Shown one piece after another: positions 31,408 to 39,330 of a stretch of DNA of 41,226 nucleotides. The notes under the pieces are model-generated. The model searched no databases. It saw only the letters and a program-made list of their open reading frames with translations, and had not been told where the DNA came from. This stretch comes from Bacillota bacterium (lineage in GTDB: Bacteria > Bacillota > Ch66 > Ch109): the NCBI GenBank assembly GCA_013178275.1, contig JABLWZ010000011.1, forward strand, positions 153,422-194,647, in the 5' to 3' direction. Numbering within the stretch: the stretch's first letter is position 1; each line of letters starts with the position of its first letter. The position numbers and the translations under genes were made by a program.

Positions 31408-32391
31408 ATGGGCGGTAAGAAAGTCGTTTCCCTAAAGGAGGCCGTGCAGGAGATACGCGACCGGGACGTGCTGTTCCTCGGATCGTTCATCGACGTGCGC
31501 CGGCCGATGGCGGCGGCCTACGAGATCGTGCGGCAGCGAAAGCGCGGCCTCATCCTGCTGGCCCAGTCCTCCCTGGCCGAGGACCTGCTGGTGGGGGCGG
31601 GGTGCGCGGCCGCTTGGCGGGGCTGCTACACCGGGATGGCCAGCTTCGGGCTCTCCCCGGCCACCCGGAGGAAGATCGAGGAGGGAGTTTTTCTTCCCGA
31701 CGAGATCGGACACCTGGATATCATATTGGGGGCGATGGCCGCCATGGCGGGATCGCCCTTCGTGGCCACCCGGGCGACCTTGGGGAGCGACGTCCTGAAC
31801 CCGGCCTTGAGCCGTACGGAGACGATAAACCGGATGGCGGGCCGCGCCGACGTGATTCCCCGCCGCAAGTTCGTGCTGATGGAGGACCCGTTTTACGGAC
31901 TGGGGCTGGTGAAGCTCCAGCCCGCGATGCGGGCGGATGTCGCGGTCTTTCACGTACCGGTGGCGGGAGAGGAGGGCACCTCCCGGATAGGGGGGAGCCT
32001 CGGATTCGACCACTACTTCATCCACGCGGCCCGTCGGGTGATCGTCACCGCGGAACAGGTGGTGCCCGAGGAGTACCTGCGCCGCGACCCCAACCGCAAC
32101 CAGATCCCCAGCACCTCGGTGGATATGGTGGTGGAGGTCCCCTGGGGCGGACACCCGAGCCAGGTGCCGGGGTGTTACGACCTGGACGTCCCCTTCATCC
32201 AGGAGTACGTCGCCGCCGCCCGAAGCGAGGAGGGGTTCTCCCGCTGGGTGGAAAGTTGGATCGACCAGGTGGAAAGCCGGGACGATTACCTGAATAAGCT
32301 GGGGGCTTCCCGCCTGCAGGGGCTGAGGGCGATACCCCCTTACGGGTATCGGCCCCGGAGGAGGTCTGAACAACCGGATAAAGATTTTTAA
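31408..32391 (+). CDS. CoA-transferase alpha subunit, glutaconate/IpdA type (copy 1)
   Basis: A 327-residue alpha-chain protein of the glutaconate CoA-transferase/IpdA family. It contains LVGAGCAAAWRG, MAAMAGSPFVATRATLGSDVLNPA, LQPAMRADVAVFHVPVAG and YLRRDPNRNQIPSTSVDMVV, all shared with copy 2. The catalytic Glu of these enzymes is in the beta chain or at a variable alpha position. This copy and its neighbour share overall about 55-60% of residues (by eye) but are identical over residues 211-250. IpdAB-type relatives open a carbon ring by hydrolysis; true CoA transfer is the alternative. It lies 29 bp after the preceding gene. Confidence 0.87.
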   Translation: MGGKKVVSLKEAVQEIRDRDVLFLGSFIDVRRPMAAAYEIVRQRKRGLILLAQSSLAEDLLVGAGCAAAWRGCYTGMASFGLSPATRRKIEEGVFLPDEIGHLDIILGAMAAMAGSPFVATRATLGSDVLNPALSRTETINRMAGRADVIPRRKFVLMEDPFYGLGLVKLQPAMRADVAVFHVPVAGEEGTSRIGGSLGFDHYFIHAARRVIVTAEQVVPEEYLRRDPNRNQIPSTSVDMVVEVPWGGHPSQVPGCYDLDVPFIQEYVAAARSEEGFSRWVESWIDQVESRDDYLNKLGASRLQGLRAIPPYGYRPRRRSEQPDKDF

Positions 32392-32407
32392 ACGGGGAGG
32401 GTGGAAA

Positions 32408-33379
32408 ATGAGCCGGAGCAAGGTAGTGAGCCTCAAGGAGGCCATGCAGGAGGTCCGTGACGGCGATACCGTGGTCATGGGCGCGGTGGTGGAGGACCGG
32501 CGCCCGATGGCGGCGGCCTATGAGCTGGTGCGCCAGGGGAGAAAGGGCCTGGTCGTACTGGCGGAGTGCTCGCTTTCGGAGGACGTGCTGGTGGGGGCGG
32601 GGTGCGTCAGCGCTTACCGGGGGACGTACTCGTCCATCGGGGCGTTCGGGATATCGCCCTGCATCAAGCGTCTGTCCGAAGCGGGGCGGATCGTTATAGA
32701 CGACATCGGCCATACCGACATCTGCCTTCAGGCGATGGCCGCCATGGCGGGGAGCCCGTTTATCGCCACCAGGTGCTGTCTGGGCACCGACGTCTTAAAC
32801 CCCGCTTTCGACAACGTCCCCCGCATCCGGGAGCTGGCCCGGGACCCGGGGATGATTCCCGCCCGGAAATACGTCCTGATGGAAGACCCGTTCTTCGGTG
32901 AAGGAACGGTGGTGCTGCAGCCGGCGCTCAAGGCCGATGTGTTCATCACCCACGTGCAGTACGCGGGGGAGGAGGGGACGGTCAGGATCGACGGCAGCCT
33001 GGTCTTCGACCACTTCGCGGTGCACTGCGCCAAGAAGGTGATCGTGACCGCGGAGCAGGTGGTGCCCGAGGAGTACCTGCGCCGTGACCCCAACCGCAAC
33101 CAGATCCCCAGCACCTCGGTGGACATGGTGGTGGAAGTCCCCTGGGGCGGCCACCCGGGGCAGGTTTACAACTTCTACGACATGGACGTCCCGTTTATGA
33201 TGAACTACGCGGGCCGGGCCAAGACCGCGGAGGGATTCGAGGAGTGGGCCAACGCCTGGATTTTCGGGGTCAAGGACCACTTCGAGTACCTGGATAAACT
33301 GGGAGCCTCGCGCCTGGAGAAGCTGAGGGCGATTCCCCCGTATGGGTACCGCCCGCGAGTGAGGGGAGGTATGCGGTAA
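32408..33379 (+). CDS. CoA-transferase alpha subunit, glutaconate/IpdA type (copy 2)
   Basis: A 323-residue paralogue of the preceding gene, colinear without large gaps (for example LVGAGCVSAYRG, MAAMAGSPFIATRCCLGTD and AIPPYGYRPR). GGGAGGG lies upstream of the ATG. Its stop overlaps the beta-subunit start (TAATG), so this copy is the one translationally coupled to beta. Copy 1 may form an alternative alpha chain with different specificity, or a mixed complex. The 40-residue block 211-250 is identical in copy 1 and differs by only six silent bases in 120. Confidence 0.87.
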   Translation: MSRSKVVSLKEAMQEVRDGDTVVMGAVVEDRRPMAAAYELVRQGRKGLVVLAECSLSEDVLVGAGCVSAYRGTYSSIGAFGISPCIKRLSEAGRIVIDDIGHTDICLQAMAAMAGSPFIATRCCLGTDVLNPAFDNVPRIRELARDPGMIPARKYVLMEDPFFGEGTVVLQPALKADVFITHVQYAGEEGTVRIDGSLVFDHFAVHCAKKVIVTAEQVVPEEYLRRDPNRNQIPSTSVDMVVEVPWGGHPGQVYNFYDMDVPFMMNYAGRAKTAEGFEEWANAWIFGVKDHFEYLDKLGASRLEKLRAIPPYGYRPRVRGGMR

Positions 33380-34185
33380 TGAACCAGAAATACGCAAATC
33401 CCGCGGACTATAAGCCGGCGGAGGCCATGATCATATACTCCGCCCGCGCCCTGAAGGGGTTCAACGGCAAGACCGGGCTGATCGGAATCGGCTCGCCGCT
33501 GGTCTCGGCCCAGATCGCCAAGAGGCTGTACTGCCCCGACATGCTGATGATCGTGGAGACGGGGCAGGCGGACGCCAACCCCCAGGAGGTCCCGATATCA
33601 ATCATGGACAGCCGGCTGACCTACGGCTCCTCCTGGCAGATGGGAGACCCGGAGGGGCTGTTTCCACTGATGCGAGGAGAGATTGACTTCGGGTTTATCG
33701 GCGGCGCCCAGATCGACAAGTACGGCAACGTAAACTCCACCTTCATCGGGGGAGACTACAACAAACCCATGAAAAGGCTGGCGGGAACCGCCGGGGCCGT
33801 CGACATCGGGGGATTCGCCAAGACCACCATCATCACCATGGCCCACCAGAAGAGGAGGATCCTGGACCAGGTCGACTATCTGACCACCCCCGGCTGGGTG
33901 GTGCGGAGGTGGCCGGAGGGAGACTGGGTGAGACGTGAGGAGATCGGTCTGGTGGGCGGCCCCAGCGTCTTCATCTCCAGCCTGGGGATAATGAGGTTCG
34001 ATGACGAGACCAAGCTGATGTACGTCGACCAGTGCTTCCCCGGGGTGACCCCCGAGATGATAAAAGAAAACACCAGTTTCGACATCGACATATCCCGGGC
34101 GAAAGAGGCGGAGCCGCTCCTGATCGAGGAACTGAGGGTGCTGCGGGAAGAGGTGGACCCGCTCAACATCTACCGCACCCGCTGA
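33379..34185 (+). CDS. CoA-transferase beta subunit, glutaconate/IpdB type
   Basis: A 268-residue beta-chain protein. The N-terminal half has GIGSPLVSAQIAKRL and MLMIVETGQ; the Glu of VETG (residue 60) is at the place of the catalytic Glu of glutaconate CoA-transferase beta. Later motifs DFGFIGGAQIDKYGNVNSTFIGG and AGAVDIGGFAKTTIITMAHQKR are family-typical. Presence of that Glu leans toward real CoA transfer rather than the hydrolytic IpdB type, but this needs structural alignment. It starts within the stop codon of alpha copy 2. It is the last gene before the hairpin at 34212. Confidence 0.88.
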   Translation: MNQKYANPADYKPAEAMIIYSARALKGFNGKTGLIGIGSPLVSAQIAKRLYCPDMLMIVETGQADANPQEVPISIMDSRLTYGSSWQMGDPEGLFPLMRGEIDFGFIGGAQIDKYGNVNSTFIGGDYNKPMKRLAGTAGAVDIGGFAKTTIITMAHQKRRILDQVDYLTTPGWVVRRWPEGDWVRREEIGLVGGPSVFISSLGIMRFDDETKLMYVDQCFPGVTPEMIKENTSFDIDISRAKEAEPLLIEELRVLREEVDPLNIYRTR

Positions 34186-34211
34186 GGCCGATCCGGTCCA
34201 TAGGAGTCGAG

Positions 34212-34250
34212 GAGGGGGCGGTTTAAACTTAAAACCTTCCCCCCTCTTTG
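34212..34250 (+). terminator. terminator-like hairpin after the CoA-transferase operon
   Basis: GAGGGGG and GGTTT (34212-34224) pair with AAACC and CCCCCTC (34232-34246), followed by TTTG. Some transcription may still pass into the activator gene 20 bp downstream. Confidence 0.65.
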
Positions 34251-34269
34251 ATAAAAGAGGATTTTAGCT

Positions 34270-36426
34270 ATGGGCGTAGAAAATTTAAAAATACCCACAA
34301 TCTTCCAGCTGGACGACTATACCAAGAGGCGGTTCAAGATGCGGATAACCGACGTGATGACCCGGGAGTTTCCCCGGCTCAGGCGTGAAGATAACGTCCG
34401 TCAGGGACTGAACTACCTGAAAGACAGCAAGCTGGACGCGCTGCCGGTGGTCGACGGGGAGCAGAGGCTGGTCGGCTACTTTACCCGTTCGCGGCTGTAT
34501 CGCGGCCTGCTGAACGGCGCCAGCCTGGATGACCCGGTGAGTCAGCACATGGTCACCGAGGTGATCAGCCTGCGGTTCGACGACGCCTACCAGAAGGTGA
34601 TGGACATCGTCCGCTGCAGCCCGGTCAGCAGCGCCCCGGTGCTGGATCGGGACGGCCGGGTGATCGGCCTGTTCACCAAGCTTGACGGGGTCAGGAGCCT
34701 GTTCAACGAGTCCGACCGGCTCAGCGGCGAACTGCAGGCCATTTTCAACGCCATGCACAGCGGGTTGATAACCATCAACTCGGAAGGGATGGTCACCCAC
34801 ATCAACGCCAGTTCCCCGAGGATACTCAATCTGGCCGGCCCGGAGATTATCGGAAAGAACATCAACTCCTTCTGGCCCGGCCTGGGGATAAAGGACGCCG
34901 ATTCGATGGCCGCGCCCCGGATAGGGATCAAGCAGGTGTTCAACGACGCCCCCCTGCTGGTGAATATTACCCCCATCCATGCCAAGGAAGCGGTCAGCGG
35001 GGCGACCATAGCGTTTCAGGACCTGACCGAACTGGAGCGGGTGGCCCGCGAGCTGGAGACGGTTAAGGAACTGCACGAGACCCTTTCCACCATCCTGGAG
35101 ATAGCCTACAACGGGATAGTGGTGGTCAACGAGGAGGGCACGGTGACCCTGGTCAACCGGCCGTTCGCGGAGTTTATCGGCCAGCCCGTCAAGGACGTTC
35201 TGGGGCGGCACATCACCGAGATATTCGACAACACCCGGCTGCATATCGTGGCTAAAACCGGGGTGCCGGAGACCAGCGACGTGCAGGTGATCCACAACAA
35301 CCACTTTATAGTATCCCGCCTCCCTATCGTCAAGGACAGCCGGGTGGTGGGAGCGGTAGGCAAGATATACTTCGCCAACGCCCGTGAGACTGAGGAACTG
35401 GCACATAAGCTCGGGTCGCTGAAAAAGAAGGTGGAGTACTACCGCGACGAGCTGAACAAGGTGAGGGGGGTCGAGTCGAACTTCGACGAGATCATCACCA
35501 GCAGCGGAAACATGGAGATGATAAAAAAGGAGGCCAGCCAGCTGGCTCCCACCAGCTGCACCATCCTGCTCCGGGGGGAGAGCGGCACCGGCAAGGAGCT
35601 GTTCGCCCAGGCCATCCATACCGCGAGCAAACGCCGCAGCCAGCCGTTCATCAGGGTCAACTGCGCCGCGATACCCGAAAACCTGCTGGAGTCTGAACTG
35701 TTCGGGTACGCCCCCGGGGCCTTCACCGGGGCGACCCAGAAAGGAAAACCGGGGCGGTTCGAGCTAGCCAGCGGGGGGACCCTGTTCCTGGACGAGATCG
35801 GCGATATGCCCCTGCCCCTGCAGGCCAAGATCCTGCGGGCCATCGAGACCCGACAGTTCGAGAGGGTGGGCGGTACCGAGACCATCAAGGTGGACGTACG
35901 CATAATCTCCGCCACCAACAAGGACCTGGAAAGGGCGGTAAAGCAGGGGGCCTTCCGCGAAGACCTCTACTACCGCCTGAACGTGGTCGAACTCTGGATA
36001 CCCTCGCTGCGCGAGCGCAGGACCGACCTGGAGCTGCTGGTCAACCACTTCATCCTCCGGTTCAACTCCATGTTCGGCACCCAGGTCACAGGTATAACCC
36101 CGGAGGCGCAGCAGCTCATACTGAACTACGGCTGGCCTGGCAATGTCCGCGAACTGGAGAACGCCATCGAGCGCGGGGTTCACCTGGCGGTGGTGGGGCA
36201 GCTGGGGGTCGAGCACCTGCCGCGCCACATCAACGGCGCCCGCCTGGCGATGCTGGAGCAGCCTAACCGTTCCGATTCCTATCGGCTGAAAAAAGAACTG
36301 AGCGACCGCGAGATCATCGTCAACACCCTGAACAAGGTCAAGGGCAACAAGTCCGAGGCCGCCAAGATATTGGGCATCAGCCGTTCCACCCTGTACGAGA
36401 AGATGCGGAGGGTGGGACTGAGCTGA
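34270..36426 (+). CDS. sigma-54-dependent activator with CBS pair, two PAS domains, AAA+ and Fis HTH
   Basis: A 718-residue enhancer-binding protein. In order it has a CBS pair (about 24-145, with LPVVDGEQRLVGYFTRSRL and APVLDRDGRVIGLFT), PAS 1 (about 150-255), PAS 2 (about 268-370), a short coiled coil (about 370-398) and an AAA+ domain. The AAA+ domain has Walker A GESGTGKE (436-443), GAFTGA (483-488) and LFLDEIGD (505-512). A Fis helix-turn-helix closes it (about 680-715). CBS domains typically bind adenine nucleotides, and PAS domains bind small molecules or sense redox state. It sits between the CoA-transferase operon and the thiolase, each controlled by -24/-12 promoters, so it very probably regulates this pathway. 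AGAGGA lies upstream of the ATG. Confidence 0.95.
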   Translation: MGVENLKIPTIFQLDDYTKRRFKMRITDVMTREFPRLRREDNVRQGLNYLKDSKLDALPVVDGEQRLVGYFTRSRLYRGLLNGASLDDPVSQHMVTEVISLRFDDAYQKVMDIVRCSPVSSAPVLDRDGRVIGLFTKLDGVRSLFNESDRLSGELQAIFNAMHSGLITINSEGMVTHINASSPRILNLAGPEIIGKNINSFWPGLGIKDADSMAAPRIGIKQVFNDAPLLVNITPIHAKEAVSGATIAFQDLTELERVARELETVKELHETLSTILEIAYNGIVVVNEEGTVTLVNRPFAEFIGQPVKDVLGRHITEIFDNTRLHIVAKTGVPETSDVQVIHNNHFIVSRLPIVKDSRVVGAVGKIYFANARETEELAHKLGSLKKKVEYYRDELNKVRGVESNFDEIITSSGNMEMIKKEASQLAPTSCTILLRGESGTGKELFAQAIHTASKRRSQPFIRVNCAAIPENLLESELFGYAPGAFTGATQKGKPGRFELASGGTLFLDEIGDMPLPLQAKILRAIETRQFERVGGTETIKVDVRIISATNKDLERAVKQGAFREDLYYRLNVVELWIPSLRERRTDLELLVNHFILRFNSMFGTQVTGITPEAQQLILNYGWPGNVRELENAIERGVHLAVVGQLGVEHLPRHINGARLAMLEQPNRSDSYRLKKELSDREIIVNTLNKVKGNKSEAAKILGISRSTLYEKMRRVGLS

Positions 36427-36444
36427 AAGAAGAACTGAATCATC

Positions 36445-36470
36445 AGCCCGCAAAAGGGCTTTTTATTTTT
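36445..36470 (+). terminator. intrinsic terminator after the activator gene
   Basis: AGCCC (36445-36449) pairs with GGGCT (36456-36460), followed by TTTTTATTTTT. Confidence 0.82.
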
Positions 36471-36483
36471 CCCCGGCCTTACC

Positions 36484-36499
36484 TGGCAGGGGATTTGCT
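36484..36499 (+). promoter_or_regulatory. sigma-54 (-24/-12) promoter of the thiolase gene
   Basis: TGGCAGGGGATTTGCT is an excellent match (TGGCA, N6, TTGC; GG and GC 10 nt apart). Transcription would start near 36510, giving a leader of about 117 nt. It lies directly after the terminator of the sigma-54 activator gene. Confidence 0.82.
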
Positions 36500-36567
36500 T
36501 TATCTTTATGTCCGACCGCCGGGAGCCAGTAAAAACGGCGGGTTTGGACCTTCAGTGTTTTACCCCC

Positions 36568-36607
36568 CGGACAACAGGTGTAAGAAAAATCGAACACGGA
36601 CCGAACA
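36568..36607. promoter_or_regulatory. candidate activator-binding motifs in the thiolase leader
   Basis: CGGACAACA (36568-36576) and two CGAACA copies 11 bp apart (36591 and 36602) repeat motifs of the 28679-28765 control region. Their position downstream of the predicted start is unusual for an enhancer but possible. Confidence 0.45.
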
Positions 36608-36626
36608 ATCGAAGGGAGAGGAGAAG

Positions 36627-37838
36627 ATGGATACCAGGGATGTTGTGATTATCGCTGCAGCACGTACACCCTTTGACCGATTTGGAGGGGTGCTCAAGGA
36701 CGTTCCGTCCTACCAGTTGGGGGCGGTGGTGGCGAAGGAGCTGGTCAGTCGGGCGGGGATCGACAAGTCCGAGGTCGACGAACTGAGCCTGGGTATATGC
36801 GTCCAGCTGGAGGCCGCCCAGGAGACCAATATCATCGGCCGGCAGGTGATGCTGGAGGCGGGCCTTCCACCCGAGGCGGTGTCCATTACCCTGGACCGGG
36901 CCTGCTGTTCGTCCACCGCCGCCATCCAGTACTCCGAGAGGAGCCTGCGGCTGGGGATATCAAGCCTTGGCCTGGTCTGCGGGGTGGAGAACATGAGCCG
37001 CGGCGGCTACCTGGTGCCTCCCGGGCTCAGGTGGGAAGGCACCAAGATGGGCGATGTGGTGCTGCGCGATCCGCTTTTTAAGCTGGGCTACGACCGGTTC
37101 AACCCGGTGGCGGTGGACGCGGGTGAGGTGGCCTTGGAGTACGGAGTGACCCGGGAGGAGCAGGACGACTGGGCGTACCGCAGCCAGGTAAGGTACCAGG
37201 AGGCCCTGGCAGCGGGGAAGTTCAGCCAGGAGATGTTCCCGGTCAGCTTTACCCGAGGCCGGCAGACAGTGACCCTTGACCGCGACATGCAGCCCCGGGC
37301 GGACATCACCAGGGAGATGCTTTCCAAGCTGCCCACAGTCTACGGAAGTCCCACCATCACCCCCGGGAACGCGCCAGGACTGAACACCGGCGGCGCGGGG
37401 CTGGCCCTGGCCACCGGCCAGCGGGCGAAGGAGCTGGGCAAGGAACCCCTGGCCCGGGTCGTCAAAACCGTCAGCGTGGCCCGCAACCCCCGGGAGATAG
37501 CGGTGGTGCCGGCGCCGGCCATCATGAAGTGCCTGCGGGAGGCGGGACTGAAGCTTGAGGATATCGAGCTGATCGAGATCAACGAGGCGTTTGCCGCCAT
37601 GCCGCTGGTCAGCAGCAAGGTACTGGCGGAGGAGACCGGGGTTTCCTTAAAGGAACTCCGCGATAAGATCAACGTCAACGGGGGGGCGGTGGCGATCGGC
37701 CACCCGGTGGGGGCCAGCGGCTGCCGCCTGGTGATGACCATGATGTACGAGCTGCTGCGTCGAGGCGGCGGGTACGGGATAGCCGCCATCTGCGGGGGCC
37801 TGGCCCAGGGTGACGCGGTCCTGATCAAGGTGGGGTAG
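36627..37838 (+). CDS. thiolase (acetyl-CoA C-acyltransferase)
   Basis: A 403-residue thiolase that would cleave a 3-oxoacyl-CoA with CoA to release acetyl-CoA or another acyl-CoA (or act in reverse). The nucleophile Cys lies in DRACCSSTAAIQ (about 88-99). NEAFAAMP, the His block NGGAVAIGHPVGASG and the second Cys in AICGGLAQGD are all present. The active-site segment reads CCSSTAA rather than the usual CGSG, a feature of some non-classical degradative thiolases. GGGAGAGGAG precedes ATG 36627; upstream open frame is disregarded. It is driven by the sigma-54 promoter at 36484 and probably completes the pathway encoded by the upstream operon. Confidence 0.93.
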   Translation: MDTRDVVIIAAARTPFDRFGGVLKDVPSYQLGAVVAKELVSRAGIDKSEVDELSLGICVQLEAAQETNIIGRQVMLEAGLPPEAVSITLDRACCSSTAAIQYSERSLRLGISSLGLVCGVENMSRGGYLVPPGLRWEGTKMGDVVLRDPLFKLGYDRFNPVAVDAGEVALEYGVTREEQDDWAYRSQVRYQEALAAGKFSQEMFPVSFTRGRQTVTLDRDMQPRADITREMLSKLPTVYGSPTITPGNAPGLNTGGAGLALATGQRAKELGKEPLARVVKTVSVARNPREIAVVPAPAIMKCLREAGLKLEDIELIEINEAFAAMPLVSSKVLAEETGVSLKELRDKINVNGGAVAIGHPVGASGCRLVMTMMYELLRRGGGYGIAAICGGLAQGDAVLIKVG

Positions 37839-37860
37839 AACCCTATAATAAAGCTGGAGC

Positions 37861-37895
37861 AGGCCGGGGATGAACCGTTCATCCCCGGCCTTTTA
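37861..37895 (+). terminator. strong intrinsic terminator after the thiolase gene
   Basis: A 14-bp stem, AGGCCGGGGATGAA (37861-37874) with TTCATCCCCGGCCT (37878-37891), has a 3-nt loop and TTTT. Confidence 0.9.
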
Positions 37896-38001
37896 CCGGG
37901 GTTATTATTAATAAGAAAAGAGGATTTTATTTAAAGATGTCAAAATGTGTATTACAAATACGTTCCAGAATTGGCAATAAATCACAACAGGAGGAATTGA
38001 A

Positions 38002-39144
38002 ATGAGCGATTTAATCCAAACGCTGAAAGAGATGTCGAAGTTTATTACCGACGCCTGTGAAACAGATTGCCTGTTCTTCATTTCCGACACAGAAAGGTAT
38101 ACTTATGTACTCGATAAAGGGCTGAACCTGCCGATGATCGCGGTGGGCCAGCCGGTGATCGCGGGAGAAGGGCGGAACCTGCTCAAGAGTCTTACTTCAG
38201 GCCAGTCGGTGGTAAGGATTTTGGACCAAAGGTTCTTTGGAAAACGGATAAAGATGTTCCTCCATCCGATTATAGAGAACGGCGAGGTGGTCGGGTCCTA
38301 TTGTTTGATGAAACTCAGGACCCACCTGCTTATAGAGGCCTTTGAACAGTTTACCGGTCCTATGGCCCCGGTCTTCCAGGAGGGGGCTTTCTTCCAGGCC
38401 ACCGACGCGGAAAGGATCTGCAAGGTCATGGGTTCGCAGAAGTTCACTGTTGAAAAGATCAAGACCGGGGACAGGATCGTGGCCGGCAGCGCCGCCGAAA
38501 AGACCATCAAAAGCGGGCGGCCGATCTCCAGCGACATACCTGCCGGGGTATACGGCGTACCGACCCGGGAGGTCATGGTTCCCCTGGTCGACCCGGAGGA
38601 CAACAGCACGGTGGGGGCTTTCGGGGTGCTGACGCCGAGGGTGCTGGCCGATACCCTCCAAAACATGTCCTCCAAGCTGTCCGCGAACATCGGGGAGATA
38701 GCCTCGGTGATGGAGGAGATCGCCGCCTCGGCGGGTGAGATCACCACGCATGAAGGGCAGCTCTCCGGCAAGGTCGGCGAGGTGGCCAGGATATCGGTAG
38801 AGATCAACGAGGTGCTGGACTTCATCAAGAATGTGGCCGACCAGACCAAGATGCTGGGTCTAAACGCCGCTATCGAGGCGGCCCGGGCCGGGGAGCACGG
38901 GCGTGGATTCGGTGTGGTGGCGGAAGAAATCAGGAAGCTTAGCGACCAGTCCAAGGAGACAGCCGACCGTATCCGCAAGCTGACCATGGAGATTGCCGAT
39001 AAGATAGGGGTTATCCAGGAAGCCTCCGAATCGACCTTGAAACAGAGCCAGGAGCAGGCGGCCGCCACCCAGGAGGTCACCGCGTCGGTGATGGAGATGG
39101 CGGCCATGGCGGAGAAACTCACCGGTACGGCGAAAGATATCTAG
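38002..39144 (+). CDS. soluble methyl-accepting chemotaxis-type receptor
   Basis: A 380-residue receptor without membrane helices, so it should sense an intracellular signal. Residues 1-215 form a sensor region seen in Bacillota cytoplasmic receptors, containing [16 protein letters not shown] and [19 protein letters not shown]. Residues about 225-380 form the coiled-coil signalling domain with the hairpin tip [20 protein letters not shown] and [16 protein letters not shown]. It would signal to CheA/CheW and may affect motility or another Che-type pathway; no che genes are in the window. GGAGG lies upstream of the ATG. It follows the sigma-54 thiolase unit after a strong terminator. Confidence 0.9.
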   Translation: MSDLIQTLKEMSKFITDACETDCLFFISDTERYTYVLDKGLNLPMIAVGQPVIAGEGRNLLKSLTSGQSVVRILDQRFFGKRIKMFLHPIIENGEVVGSYCLMKLRTHLLIEAFEQFTGPMAPVFQEGAFFQATDAERICKVMGSQKFTVEKIKTGDRIVAGSAAEKTIKSGRPISSDIPAGVYGVPTREVMVPLVDPEDNSTVGAFGVLTPRVLADTLQNMSSKLSANIGEIASVMEEIAASAGEITTHEGQLSGKVGEVARISVEINEVLDFIKNVADQTKMLGLNAAIEAARAGEHGRGFGVVAEEIRKLSDQSKETADRIRKLTMEIADKIGVIQEASESTLKQSQEQAAATQEVTASVMEMAAMAEKLTGTAKDI

Positions 39145-39330
39145 GGCTCAAAGTAAACCGGATCGAGATACGCCCCCGGTGGTAGAGCAGTTTAAAACTA
39201 TCCAGGGGGGATTAATTAAATAATGGATTGAAGGCTCAACGCTGTTCTCAGCTGTTTTCAAGACCGATTCCGGGCAGGAATTTCATGTTACATTGTTGAA
39301 TAAGACATAAAAACCCTAAGGGTATTTATT

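Noticed and set aside
36495..36626. Extended frame upstream of the thiolase
   Set aside because: It would begin inside the sigma-54 promoter; ATG 36627 has a strong site and starts at the family's usual N-terminus.
37964..37990. Sigma-54 promoter before the chemotaxis receptor (TTGGCAATAAATC)
   Set aside because: There is a TGGCA but no GC ten bases downstream, so the -12 element is missing.
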